From: Tetranychus cinnabarinus
Taxonomy: Eukaryota; Arthropoda; Arachnida; Trombidiformes; Tetranychidae
Reading direction: 5' to 3'
NCBI GenBank assembly: GCA_022266195.1
Contig: WHVY01000003.1
Coordinates: forward strand, 372,001 to 436,000
Length of the DNA stretch: 64,000 nucleotides
The notes under the pieces were generated by a model, which saw nothing but the letters and a program-made list of their open reading frames with translations, did not search any database and was not told the origin of the DNA. This document shows, one piece after another, positions 26,930 to 38,200 of the stretch. The position numbers and the translations under genes are program-made. Each line of letters begins with the position of its first letter. The stretch's first letter is position 1.

Positions 26930-29771
26930 TCACCATGATGAAATAAAGCCAATAACCTCTACAATTGAACATGCAAAATCTCCACTTGTACATAATGGTT
27001 TGTTATTAAAAGTATCACATTGTTCCGTTTTACCCTTGGTGAGATTCTCATCCAACCAAAGGCCAACTCCGTTACCAGCACCGATGGTTATCATTTTGGA
27101 ATTAGCAGCCATGAAGAGTTGACATGAACAAGGAATGTTTTTCGTTTGGTCAGAACCATATTCTTTGGTACCAACCCAAGGGTAATATGCAACCTTTGGT
27201 TTTAAAGTGAATAGGAATGTTTCCCCGGTCCCGAAATATTGTTTCTGTGCACCTTTCCTATCAGCTCCAAGTCTATCGGACCATGAGGTAGAACAGAATG
27301 CACCGAAGATCTAAAATAAACAAGAAAAGATAAATTAGAATAAAATTCAAAGTCAAATTAATTGATATTTGATAGTTGTTGTTTCAACTGAATAAACTGA
27401 ATCAACTTTGGTAAACATGATTGCTCTTTTCCTTTCAGCTATGCAAAAAGTAATATCAAAGTGAAATAGGATCAACACCTAAAACGTTGATTAACGTCGT
27501 CAGTTAAAATCAAATTACTCTTTTCTATCCTCTTTCTATTTATGACAATAAATCAACTAGTTTAATATTACATATCAATTTTTTCAGTGATCAATGGCTC
27601 TCTTGTTCATCAGTTTTTCATTCATCATTTTTCTGGCTTTGAAATTGGATTTCTTGATAAACGATAGTTTAATTGGCAATATGGAAAGGTAAGTAGGAAA
27701 AAAGATGTGTCTATGTTTTCATATGGAAATGGAAAAGATTTTCTTTGCCAACGCTTTTTCTTCTTCCTTTACCTCTATCGACAAGACAACCTTCGCATTG
27801 ATGGTGAAAATGATCGTCATCAGTTGCAACAATTAACAATATTTCTATTTACCTCATTGTTTAATGTTTTTATGAGTAAAATTGATTGATCAACGGCCTC
27901 ATTCTTATCGTAAAAAGTACTCAGTGAGTTACCATGAACATCACTACAAAAAATGATGACCGGCTCTTTGATGAGTGTTCTTTCAGGTATCCAATCCCAG
28001 AGTATATCCAATAACTGCCAATCACATATAGACGATTTAAGAGATCTGGGTGCAATTCGAGTACAATCAGTAATTTTAACTGAATCAAGACTAATCATTT
28101 CAAGTTTCCTCGGTGAGGTCGGGGTTAAGTCATGATAACCCAAATGGTGATAAGGTGATGAAGGAGCCGAGCGTATTTTAAATTTTTCATTTCGGTGGGA
28201 GGCCTCCTTGTAGGTTCGGTCAATTTTAGCACGAGATAACCGTCGTAACTGGGTTGCCACAGTAATTAGCTCATCAGGCGTTAACTTAATTGTCTCACAG
28301 AAAGACAGCATCAGGTCCAAGGTGAATGGTGACGAAGAAGATGAAGAGGAGGTTAATGTAGTGTTTGTAGTGGTTGTAGATGTTGATGTAAAGTTGGAGG
28401 AGGAACCATTGTTAATGTTGGTGGAGGATTTGAAATTGTTGAAAGCATTATTGGTAACCATACCAAGACGAGAGGGCGGTGAAACCGGTCTGGAATTTTT
28501 GTATAATAATAGGAGCGTTAAACCAATACGGTAAAGAAATTTGGTACCTTCAACCAGGAAGCAATCCATTATTCTGATAACATGCTCAAATGGTAAACCA
28601 ATGAAAATCCATTTGAGCCAATCGAGAAAACAGGCGTCCATTTCATTTTCTTTGATTAATCTTTCTCGTTGCTCAGTGAAGAAACCTCGCCTCGGTAGGA
28701 AACCAAATTTATTGGTTAATCTTAATAAAACATAGGCTTGATGTACAATTTGGGTTCGTGATTGGGGAAGTAAATAGGGTCCATCTTTACCACCAATACC
28801 TGATGAGGGTGCTTCTACTCTTATCAACAGCCATGGTAAATGTTATTGATCAACGTTTGATGAAGTTGGCGTTACAATACAAGGTTGGCATTTGTTTGGT
28901 TTTTAGAGGTAATTCATGTGATTGATTTGAATATTGTTGGAAATTGTTGCAGATAATTTGATAATGAAAATGATGAGGTTAGTGTTTTATGGGCGGTATT
29001 TGTAGTGTTAACAGCATTAATGACAGATTATCAAAGGCCATCAATTCAATGATTATAGCAAATCCCAATGAAAACCAACATGAAAATGAAAGAAGAAAGC
29101 AAAATAGTGTTAATTCATTGAATAAATAAACATTTAATCGCAAAGGTTCATTGTTAATCAGCACTTTGATTGACATTTGAAATGCTTGTGAAATGATTCG
29201 ATGTTTGAATCTTGGTGAGATTTTTTTTTGCTATCTAGCTCAATCTTGCAATTTACATTAAACTAAAAATAAGACACTCTGCATTTCATCACAAATCAAA
29301 CTAAAACGCCTTTACTTATAACTAAAACAATCAATACTTTAACTTACCCAATAAATAAGTTAGTGAGGTTAATGTTTGAGTGATGTCATGATAATGCAGG
29401 AAGAGAGCCGCAATAGGGTATAGTAATGGGCAAATGGTAATTTCATTATGCTTACACGCTAAAATCCATAAGATACGTTCAACTAATCTTTGTCCATCAG
29501 GGCTCAGCTTAAAGTATCGACAGTAATTAGGATCAATGAAAGATGGCAATTTGCGAGGACAATCTTCAGGGAGATATTCATTAGTTCCATTTGGATGTAA
29601 AGATGCTTCTATTGCTTCTAGCTCACCACTCCTTCCTCCTACTTTATATGCACTACATAAAATTGGCCACAAATTTTGACGGATCGGGGAATCAATGGTT
29701 AGTCGCGTTCGACAAAGACTTTTCAATTTTCGTTGGTTACGTGTTCTAACCAAATCTTCCAGAGGTTCCAT
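26930..29771 (-). CDS. TBC1D24 (sky): TBC and TLDc domain protein, TBC1D24/Skywalker-like, complete, 3 exons
   Basis: Skywalker/TBC1D24 is a Rab GTPase-activating-type protein of synaptic vesicle and endosome trafficking that binds phosphoinositides. Exons: 29771-29348, 28817-27853 and 27310-26930, about 589 residues against 559 in the human protein. Exon 1 ends at G|GTAAGT, exon 2 at GAG|GTAAAT, and exon 3 follows TTTATTTTAG. The joined frame stays open, with phases 1 and 0. The exon 2 acceptor (AAGAG at 28822-28818) is the weakest boundary. The TBC region spans about residues 20-260: LPSFIDPNYC and ICPLLYPIAALFLHYHDI in exon 1, then DCFLVEGTKFLYRIGLTLL in exon 2. A Ser/Thr/Asn-rich linker follows. 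The TLDc domain covers about 410-589: DIWDWIPER-like DILWDWIPERTL, SILLIKTLNNE, FGAFCSTSWSDR, FFGTGE-like YFGTGETFLF, and the closing CDTFNNKPLC...VIGF. The architecture TBC plus C-terminal TLDc is diagnostic. It is head-to-head with the ABCC gene. Confidence 0.93.
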
Positions 29772-30360
29772 TTCACGGTGATTTTCACATAAGATGTAAG
29801 GTTAAGATTACCTCTCTTCTCCTCTTTAAAAATGTATATTATCTTACTTTCTTCTCTTTATGTAGGTATATACATACATTATTATATCACTAAGTATTTG
29901 TCCTAAAATGAATGAAAGCTTGAAGAACGCAGAACCCAATCAAATAATGGACAGAACCAGTAAAAACTGACAGTGAGCAAAAGAGTAAAGATGAAAAACA
30001 AGAGAGAAAATTATTTAAAAAAATAAGATGGAGATAGAGATTTATTATTTAAAGTTGCAAACTTGATCTTGACACATTAAGTAACAGTTTAAACATCATT
30101 CAATCTATTTAATTAACCACGGTATGACAATTAAGATTATTTTAATTGGAGCAACAAAAAAAGTAACAGAAAAACAGTTGTGAGGTTTGTTTTGTTGATC
30201 AATAATACACAGTTGGTATGTGATTTTAGAGGCAGAGAGAGAGAAAAGGTTGCTTTGACAGTGATTACATAGAGGGATGCTTCTTGCGCATTCCCGTTGA
30301 TGAAAATTTTTACATTATTATATTTGAGAGCTTAATTTGAAACATTTTTATCTGGTTGGA
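29772..30360. other. 5' flank of the TBC/TLDc gene and 3' end of the LINE
   Basis: The part next to 29771 should hold the TBC/TLDc 5' untranslated region and promoter, both reading on the minus strand. The part near 30300-30360 is the 3' untranslated region of the adjacent minus-strand LINE. No clear poly(A) tail or tandem tail marks the LINE's 3' boundary, so the junction is not placed. Confidence 0.55.
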
Positions 30361-33300
30361 TTAGTTTTCAGGGACATTTGTAGTCTTTTTCTTTTTGATT
30401 GCTGGAGGTTGGGATATGGATTTTCTCTTGATTGTTACTCTTTGATAATTTTGCATTCTAGGTAGAATATGTTGTTGAAAGATTTCTTCTAAAAAATTGT
30501 AGTAGGGATAGGAATAGGGTGTTAAAAGGTAATGTGGTATTAAATCAGCGGTTTCGATGTTTAGGGAGTTAAGGAGGACAGTTCTATGATGGTCAACAGT
30601 TGGACAGTAATTGACCCAATGTATTGGATCATTTTTTTGTGAGTTACAGATACAATTTATATCTTTTACTAAATAGTTATATCTTCCTAGAACCATTGAC
30701 AAGTGTCGGTCAAATCTGGATTTAGTTCCAACTAACCGCCATCTGCCTATGTGTTTTTGGTTGTCAGGATCTTCATTGATCCACTGTTCCATGATTAAGT
30801 TTGTTGCTTTGTCGCTAATCATTTGGTTTATTCCCCACCAAAGTTTGTCGTTCCTTACGTCGGGTGCAATTTTGGGATATTTGTTGAAAAATGTTATACT
30901 TTTGTCGGTATCTCCTTTATTAAAGAGGTCCGAATAACTACTTTTCAGGCTGATTTCGATTATTTTTGCCCATGACGGTTTTCTGCCTAATAATGAGCAG
31001 ACAGTTAACGAGTTCAGCTGCCAGTCATACCGAGTAGCTTTCCTGATTATTCTTGAGCAAGAATATTCCAGTCTGTTTCTCATTGAAATTGATTCAATGA
31101 GCTGTGGTGTTATAATCATACTGTATGTTCTGGGTAGTGATTCAATCTTGGAAGAGTTTAGTAGGTTCAGTATATTTAACGGAAAATGCTTTATTTTAGG
31201 ATTTTCAGAGAGCAGTTTGGCTGATGCTAGGTTTATTTTTTGTATTATTTTCTCAAAACTAAATTTATATGATGTCATCACTGATAGATTTATTCCTAAG
31301 AGATTTGATTCTGTTTGTGTTTCAATGTTAAAGTTCGGTATTTTTTCAATTTGTTTTTTTGATTTAGTATCAACTAATAATTTTGATTTTTGTGGCAGTA
31401 TTGTCAGGTTCAGTGGTTTAAGTAATTCTATCAGTTTCCTAAGTATAATTGTGGTGCTCATCACTGCATGTTCAGCTTTATCGCAAATTCGTGGGAAGAT
31501 GATGAAGACCAAATCATCAGCATAGCCGATTGTTTTGATTTTCATCGGGATTTGATCTGACTCTCGAGTTTGTTTGTATTTCAGAAGTGGAGGTTGAGGA
31601 AGTTTGTTGCTATTGAAAAATTTTATAATATCTTGTATCCCTGTAATGAATAAAAACGGACCTAGAACTGAACCTTGCGGTACTCCTTTTTCAACTGATT
31701 TAGATCTAACTGTCTTTTTATCTATTGTTAACATGTATCTATTTTTCAAATAGCTTCTAACTAGGTTCAGTGTGTTTTCATTAATCTTACTATCTATTAA
31801 TTTATTGAATATCTCTTTGTGCTCTATCATATCAAAGGCTGATTCAATGTCAGCAAGTAATATGTTAGGTGTGTTCGGATAGCATAAGTAAAAGCTCTCT
31901 GAAATCTCTAAAAGCGCCGTTGTTATACTTTTACCCTCTTGGTAGGCATGTTGTCCTTCAAACGATTTATCTCCCAGGTTGGCTTTTAGTTCTTTGTGGA
32001 TGGTAACTTCAATGAGCTTCGAAAAATTGGACTGGAGTGACAACGGTCTTGCTCTTTTTCCATCCGACTTTGGTATGAAAACGGTCGATGATAGTTTCAA
32101 GGCATCAGGAAAGAAGGAGTGTTGGTTGATTAGGTTGAAGATTTTGCACATTTTTTCTGGTGCATCTTGGATTAGTTCTTTTATCATCTTTAGAGGTATG
32201 TTGTCGAAGCCTGGAGTAGCTTTATTGTTCAGCGTTTTTAAGCAACTAAGTAGTTGTTGTTGATCAATTGAGAACTCATTGTTTTTCAGTGGAAAGATGC
32301 AAGTTCTTGATATTTGGTGAAAATTGTAATTGAAGCCTTCTAATGCTTCATTTACATTCTTTTCATATTCTTTGTCTAATGGTTTCTCATGTTGATCAAT
32401 GAATAAATTTACTTTTTTCCAGATGTCTTCGGAAGCATTTGATTCTTGAAAGTATTTGGTGATCTGTTTGTACATCTCTTTGATGAGAGTTCTTTTAAGT
32501 AGTTGATCTTTGGGGTTTGATGTTTTGATTTTAGTAAGTGTTTGATCATCCACCATTTTTTTGCGCCAACTGATTTGTTCAATTGTCTTCCAGAATCGTT
32601 CATCATGGTATGTTTTGATTTTTGTGTCAATAATCTCCCAAAAGAGGTCATTTACATCTTTTATAGTATTTATATGTTTGTTTAAAATTAAATTTTTGAT
32701 TATCTTGAGGTAGACTTTGTGTTGGAATCTTTTGGTTGGAGGTGCTGGTTTAATTTTATTTTTTATTTCAACGCTTGTTGATATTAAATTATGGTCATTG
32801 TTGTTAAGATGAAGGATATTGGTTGATTGATTAAAGGTGCTGTAATGTTGGTCTAAGTTTGTTGAAATAAAATCTATCCATTGAGGTTTTGTGTTGATTC
32901 TTTGAAAGGTCCAATTATTAGGTGTTGGTTTATTTAGAGTTGACAGTTTGTTGGCTAGTAAAAAATTGTTAATGAGTTCACCTTTGTTTGTATTTCTGTC
33001 ATACATTTCATATGACCATGACGGATTGACACAATTTACATCTCCTCCTAATAAGATGGGTAAATTTGAATTGCTTGAGATGATGCGTTGAATTTGATGA
33101 AAGGTTTTTTCATAGTCTTGTATTGTTGATGACGGGGAGATGTAGATCGAGAAGAGAAGCAGTTTAATTCCTTTAATAGTTACTAAGGCAGAAACAGAGT
33201 CCGGTGGAATGTTGAAAATTTTATTAACTGCTCGTCTAAAGGTTATGATTGCTGCTCGATTATATTGTATAGCTTGGATTTCATGATTGGTGATTGATGT

Positions 33301-33420
33301 TAAAGCCAGGTTGTGTTGTTCTTGGATGAGTAAAATTTGGTTGATATGTGGAACACTTTTAACTATAAAATTTGTTGTTATTAAACTATTACCACAATTA
33401 AGATCACTGATGTTTATCAT
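30361..33420 (-). CDS. LINE ORF2: endonuclease-reverse transcriptase, 1019 aa
   Basis: The protein nicks target DNA and primes reverse transcription there. I place the start at the ATG at 33420, which overlaps the end of ORF1 by 17 bases; the frame extends further up, but without a better ATG. Residues about 1-215 form the apurinic-like endonuclease: ILLIQE, LLGGDVNCVNPSW, a tryptophan-aspartate element WIDFIST, and NDHNLIS where SDH is usual. The reverse transcriptase runs over about 375-690: FIPKSDGKRARPLSL, LLADIESAFDMIEH (catalytic Asp), GVPQGSVLGPFLF, and GYADDLVF with the catalytic YADD near residue 633. The C-terminal part carries a cysteine/histidine cluster (CICNS...HWVNYC) like the terminal zinc motif of R1-type elements. 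No RNase H domain is evident. No stops or frameshifts interrupt it. Confidence 0.95.
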   Translation of the reverse strand: MINISDLNCGNSLITTNFIVKSVPHINQILLIQEQHNLALTSITNHEIQAIQYNRAAIITFRRAVNKIFNIPPDSVSALVTIKGIKLLLFSIYISPSSTIQDYEKTFHQIQRIISSNSNLPILLGGDVNCVNPSWSYEMYDRNTNKGELINNFLLANKLSTLNKPTPNNWTFQRINTKPQWIDFISTNLDQHYSTFNQSTNILHLNNNDHNLISTSVEIKNKIKPAPPTKRFQHKVYLKIIKNLILNKHINTIKDVNDLFWEIIDTKIKTYHDERFWKTIEQISWRKKMVDDQTLTKIKTSNPKDQLLKRTLIKEMYKQITKYFQESNASEDIWKKVNLFIDQHEKPLDKEYEKNVNEALEGFNYNFHQISRTCIFPLKNNEFSIDQQQLLSCLKTLNNKATPGFDNIPLKMIKELIQDAPEKMCKIFNLINQHSFFPDALKLSSTVFIPKSDGKRARPLSLQSNFSKLIEVTIHKELKANLGDKSFEGQHAYQEGKSITTALLEISESFYLCYPNTPNILLADIESAFDMIEHKEIFNKLIDSKINENTLNLVRSYLKNRYMLTIDKKTVRSKSVEKGVPQGSVLGPFLFITGIQDIIKFFNSNKLPQPPLLKYKQTRESDQIPMKIKTIGYADDLVFIIFPRICDKAEHAVMSTTIILRKLIELLKPLNLTILPQKSKLLVDTKSKKQIEKIPNFNIETQTESNLLGINLSVMTSYKFSFEKIIQKINLASAKLLSENPKIKHFPLNILNLLNSSKIESLPRTYSMIITPQLIESISMRNRLEYSCSRIIRKATRYDWQLNSLTVCSLLGRKPSWAKIIEISLKSSYSDLFNKGDTDKSITFFNKYPKIAPDVRNDKLWWGINQMISDKATNLIMEQWINEDPDNQKHIGRWRLVGTKSRFDRHLSMVLGRYNYLVKDINCICNSQKNDPIHWVNYCPTVDHHRTVLLNSLNIETADLIPHYLLTPYSYPYYNFLEEIFQQHILPRMQNYQRVTIKRKSISQPPAIKKKKTTNVPEN

Positions 33421-34522
33421 TTTCGTAGTCCCAGTCGATGAGTGTTTGAAGATTTTTAATAGCAAGGTGATAAGCCAAGCAATCAATACTTTTTGGTTTA
33501 TGTTTTAAGTTCAGCTTCGGATCTCCAATCTTCTTACATAGAAGGCAGTTGTCTTGGGCTTCAGCATGGCATGTTGTTGACACGTGCTCTTGTTCACACT
33601 TGTAACAAGTGGCGGCGTTGTTACACTGGTTTTTTGTATGGCCTATTGATACACAATTGGTACACGTTTTAATATAGAAATTATCTTTAAATTTAACAGA
33701 TTCGCATCCAACATTTATCCTTCCTTTATCTTCTATGATTTGCCTTGCTTTCCTGCTTAATCGAATGATTAACTTTTTCTTGTTGGTTTTGTTACGTTGG
33801 GGTAAATCATATGATGTTACGATTTTCACCTCCTCTTCATCAGGTATTCCATTTCTTTTCTTTATCGCCTCAGAACCTTCGCATGAAAATTCTTCTATTA
33901 TCACCGATATTTGAGGAAGAAGCATTTCCACATTTTTAATTTCCAGTTTCGATCCCATTGATCGTTCTTTCAGCTTTTCAATAACTTTAGCTTTTGAAAC
34001 AGTTTGTGTTGTTGCTACTTTGACTGCTGTTAGACCTTTCTTGACTTCACTAAGCTGAATTGTGGCATCAGATTTTGCTATTTCAGCTATCTCTTTCACT
34101 ATTGAATCGCAGCTTATTGTTGCATCTGTTGACTTGATTATAAATCTGGATGGTTTTGTTGATTTATTGGTTGGTTTTTTTGTTGTCTGCTGAGTTGCCA
34201 GAGTAGGTAGTAATTTCTTTGAGATGTTGTCGGCCAGTTTAGTGATGTCACTATTGCTCATCCCAGCAATGTTTTGATCCTTCGCTACGAAGTCTATCAT
34301 GGCCAATGTTGCATTCAGGAAATTATCTTTTTGTTTTTCAAATTTACCTCTGGCTGTGTTGCTCATCAAGGATAACGTTTCATCCGCAAACTTGGTGAGG
34401 TTGTCTCGCATTTGATATAAAACCGAGGTTGCTTCCATTGTATTTAGTGTTGTCAAAACGTCAGCCATATTGTTGGTCTTTTTTAACTTTGTATAGTCAA
34501 GGGCTGTTTCAGGTAAAGCCAT
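33404..34522 (-). CDS. LINE ORF1: nucleic-acid-binding Gag-like protein, 372 aa
   Basis: This is the RNA-binding protein of the element. The start is the ATG at 34522 (MALPETALDY...). The first two thirds are charged and probably helical, without recognisable motifs. Near the C-terminus three zinc-knuckle-type clusters appear in series: CTNCVSIGHTKNQC, CYKCEQEHVSTTC, and a third beginning CLLCKK with a later His and Cys. Three such knuckles are usual for ORF1 of R1/Jockey-type elements. The stop at 33404-33406 lies inside ORF2, so ORF2 is probably translated by termination-reinitiation; that mechanism is inferred from the overlap. Confidence 0.9.
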   Translation of the reverse strand: MALPETALDYTKLKKTNNMADVLTTLNTMEATSVLYQMRDNLTKFADETLSLMSNTARGKFEKQKDNFLNATLAMIDFVAKDQNIAGMSNSDITKLADNISKKLLPTLATQQTTKKPTNKSTKPSRFIIKSTDATISCDSIVKEIAEIAKSDATIQLSEVKKGLTAVKVATTQTVSKAKVIEKLKERSMGSKLEIKNVEMLLPQISVIIEEFSCEGSEAIKKRNGIPDEEEVKIVTSYDLPQRNKTNKKKLIIRLSRKARQIIEDKGRINVGCESVKFKDNFYIKTCTNCVSIGHTKNQCNNAATCYKCEQEHVSTTCHAEAQDNCLLCKKIGDPKLNLKHKPKSIDCLAYHLAIKNLQTLIDWDYENDKHQ

Positions 34523-35281
34523 GCTGGTCAGGTATGATGGTTTGTTGAAAATTTCAATTTTTAAGGATTTGATGGATTTAATTTGAACAGTGAGGATTAC
34601 AGGTGGGATAGTCGACCAAGGAGATCACAATTATCACAAAATAATTAGGTTAAATTTTAATTAATTAATTAATTTTAAGGTAAATTAAAGGTGACTTTTC
34701 ACAGAGAGAGCAGAAGAGTGACAGCTGCTGCTGTTGGCGGCTAAACTTATAACTATTATATTTAATGTTTGGTAATGACAGAAATCCTGGTTCTTAACCT
34801 GTTTCTTTTCAATTAAACAATTAACGGCTTTACTCTTTACTTTTCAGAATCTATTAAATTTCCGAAGTTATTGTAACTAATGACAATTTGTTGACAAATC
34901 GCCATTCGTTTGATTATAATCTAAATGTTGACCAAAATTCTGATCAGCTAGTAAATCGAAAAAGTAATGTTTGTGATTCTTTCAGTTTAGTGTAATTTTC
35001 ATTTCGTCTCATGTTACTTCTGATATCCCTTGATGTGATATGGATTAATCTTTCATTTTTTCGTCATTATCTATAATCTATATCTGATTCCATGAGTTTT
35101 CACCATGAAAGAGAAAAGTTACAAGAAAAAAAGAAAGAGAAAAAAAGAGTGAGAAGAAAGAGAGAGAGAGCGAGGAAGAAGTAACCAGAAAGAAAGGATT
35201 CGATGATTTTAGTTAATTGTTGAGAAAAAGAAAAGAAATGCTTTCGTTTTTTTTATCATTATTAGTGATTTAGGTTGACAA
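34523..35281. other. LINE 5' end and ABCC promoter region
   Basis: The first part should be the LINE 5' untranslated region; its outer boundary is not visible. From roughly 34.7 kb onward the sequence is probably host DNA holding the ABCC promoter and 5' leader. Visible features are a TTAATTAA run (34655-34675) and a strongly purine-rich GA tract at about 35105-35175. I cannot identify a TATA box or initiator with confidence. Confidence 0.5.
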
Positions 35282-38200
35282 ATGGATAACACGGAGCGGG
35301 TAAAAATACCCTGTCCTTGGGATCGAGCTAATCTCTTGTCGCGAACGTCATTTGCGTAAGTTTTGTGTTGCTTATTGGTGATAAACCATATTCCATTATG
35401 TAAATGTGATTCTTTCTCTTCTATTTTTTTGTTCTTACTGTTGAAATTTTTATCTCATTTCTTAGATGGACTTTGTCTCTGTTCAAAAAAGGTTATAAAC
35501 AAGATCTTGAACTGGATGACATGTTCAGATGTAGCGTTCAAGATGAAGCTGATAAGGTTTATGAACAACTCTCTATTCAATGGAACAAGGAATTGAAAAA
35601 TAAAAATCCAAGTCTAGTCAGAGCTTTAATGAAAGCCTTTGGGTATAAACATTTACTCTATTCACTGTTGATCATTGGTTATGAGGATTTTTTCATTCGA
35701 ATCATTCAACCTTTTTTCATGGGTGCCATAATTAATTATTTTTACAAGCGAGATGAAGAAGGAGCTTCTGATCGACTCATCTTCTATTCAATTGGTTTCT
35801 GTTTTTGTTCAATTTCATTTGTTGTAACACATCATCCATGGTTTGTCAATGCCGCTCGGTATGGTTTAAAGGCTCGAGTTGCTGTGCAAAGGTTAATGTT
35901 TGAAAAATTGGTTACTCTTCCTAAATCAGCAATACTCAATAATGAGATTGGTCAAATTGTTAATCTCATGTCAAACGATGTGCAAAGGTTTGATGAGGTA
36001 AGTCGGTTAAATCCATTTCTTTTTTCTTCTTTTGTTTAAAACCTGATAAGAAAAAAAATGTCTTCCAGAAGATCTTCTTCTTGATAAAGTATGACCTATT
36101 ACGCCTTTTCTACCAGTCAGGTTGTTACCAACGCTTCCCTCTTTTTTTCTCATGGAAACTTCAATATGAGCAAATAAATTGTCATTTATTTATTAACATT
36201 TCAAGTCATCTTTAATTGTTAATTAAGTCTTTGTTAGCCTGTTCGTCAACTTTTGCTTTCTAATTCTGAATTAACAACAAGATCTAACGATTAGATTTGA
36301 AAGTGAAACTCATCCGTTACACCATCTGTTTTGATGCTGGTTTTACCTCTAAATGGGCCTTTGAACTCGAAGGATAGCTTGAAATTATTTTTCTCTCGTC
36401 TGAAAAAAAGATAGTTTTATGCCTTCAGTCAATTTACTAATGTGTAATTATCATTACAGTGTTCATGGTTTCTACCCTACCTAATAACTGCTCCTATTCA
36501 GGCAATTATTATCTCCTTTCTTATTTGGGGTTACATTGGACGCTCTTATTTAGCCGGTTTTGCTATAATTGTTGTTTTTGTTCCATTTCAATCAATCATG
36601 GGCTCAGCATTTGGATCTACTCGCCGTGGAACTGCTACATTTACCGATGAACGGATCAGATTAATGACAGAAGTGCTCTCAGGGATCAAAGTCATCAAGT
36701 TGTATTCATGGGAAAAGCCTTTTGCTGATATGGTTCAATCATTAAGAGAGTAAATATTACAATATGATTTTAAACTGTTCAATTATTTACTCTAATTTTT
36801 CTCTTTTTGCTACAGAAAAGAAATGAAAAGTGTGAAATGGTTTTGCACCCTTCGTGCTATTAACATGTCGTTTTCTTATGTGACAACACGTATTATCGTA
36901 TTCGCTTGTTTTGTAACTCATGTTTTACGTGGCTATTCACTTACGGCTGAAATAGTTTTTGTCACTTTAGCTTTATTCAACACCTTGAGGGTAACATTAA
37001 CCCTGCAATTTCCTCAAGCTGTAACTACTGTATTCGAAGCTAGAGTCTCCTGTGCGCGTATATCGGTCAGTATAAGCTTTAGCATAGTTTCTCGACTAAT
37101 TTTTAAGTAATTTTATAATTAATTTTCTTTTTGTTTTATTAGGCTTTACTTGGTTTGGAAAGTCTTAGCAGCGGTAACAACGGTAACAACATATTAAGAG
37201 CCGATGATCCTGAGAAACCTCGTTGTCTTTTTATTGACAAATTAACATCATTTTGGGATCCAACCGATGATGATGCTTGCTTGGAAAATATCAGCTTGGA
37301 AGTGCTTCAAGGAGATCTTGCTGTTATCGTTGGCTCAACTGGAAGCGGCAAAACTTCACTGTTGCTTGCTATTCTTGACGAAATTCATAATAAGAGCGGG
37401 AAGATTACTCTTAATGGTACAATTTCTTACGCATCTCAAGAAATTTGGTCCTTCAATGCTAGTATCAAGGATAACATTTTGTTTGGTCAACCTTTTAATG
37501 CCGAAAGATACAAAAAAGTTTTAGCAGCGTCTACTTTGGATCGAGATTTAATGACTTTCCCTTACGGAGATGCAACACTGGTTGGAGAAAGAGGAATCGG
37601 TCTTAGTGGAGGTCAAAGGGCGAGAGTTTCGTTAGCAAGGTAAATAAGTTTTTATCTCATTTAAAGTCGTTTAAAATTGCTTAATATTTCTCTTTTAATT
37701 TCCAGAGCACTTTATCGTGAAGCAGATATATACCTTTTGGATGATCCGTTAAGTGCTGTTGATGCGCAAGTTGCCAATCTTATATTCGAAAGGTAACTAA
37801 TTACTTTTACATAATTTGCTTCAATTTTAACGATTAATTTTTGCGTGATTTCATTATGCTTCTCAACAACTCATAGATGTATTCAAGAATTTTTAAAAGA
37901 TAAAGTCATTTTATTGGTCACACATCAGATTCAATTTTTGCGAAGGGCCAATATTATTTTACTCATGAAAGACGGTAAAGGGTCAGTATTTAATTCACTC
38001 ACTGACCTTCAAGAGGCCAATGTTGACTTAGTTAGTGAACTGTCCCATGAAACAGCAAAAAGTAAATTGAGAAAAGCTAAGCGAGCCAAAAAGCAATTGG
38101 AAAAACAAGCAAAATCTAAAAATAAGGGAAAAAAGTCTTCAATTGTATCAATTAAGAGCAGAGCTTCATCAGGTTCATCGCAAATTTCAATAAGTTCAAT

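Larger units (their letters stand above)
30361..34522 (-). mobile_element. R1-like non-LTR retrotransposon (LINE) with both ORFs open
   Basis: Two overlapping ORFs in the order ORF1 (zinc-knuckle protein) and ORF2 (apurinic-type endonuclease plus reverse transcriptase) define this element. The coordinates given are those of the coding part; untranslated ends extend an unknown distance on both sides. The endonuclease at the N-terminus and the three CCHC-type motifs in ORF1 fit the R1/Jockey-type group of arthropods; a precise clade needs a tree. Both frames are free of stops, so the copy is young or still functional. It lies between two divergently transcribed host genes, in the same orientation as the TBC/TLDc gene. 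Confidence 0.94.

Noticed and set aside
33420..33486. Upstream extension of LINE ORF2 by 22 codons
   Set aside because: The extension begins at TTG; the ATG at 33420, overlapping ORF1 by 17 bases, is the more natural start.
30234..34712. CAGAGAGAG at both sides of the LINE as a possible target duplication
   Set aside because: GA runs are common in this DNA and the repeat does not sit at identifiable element ends, so it is not usable evidence.
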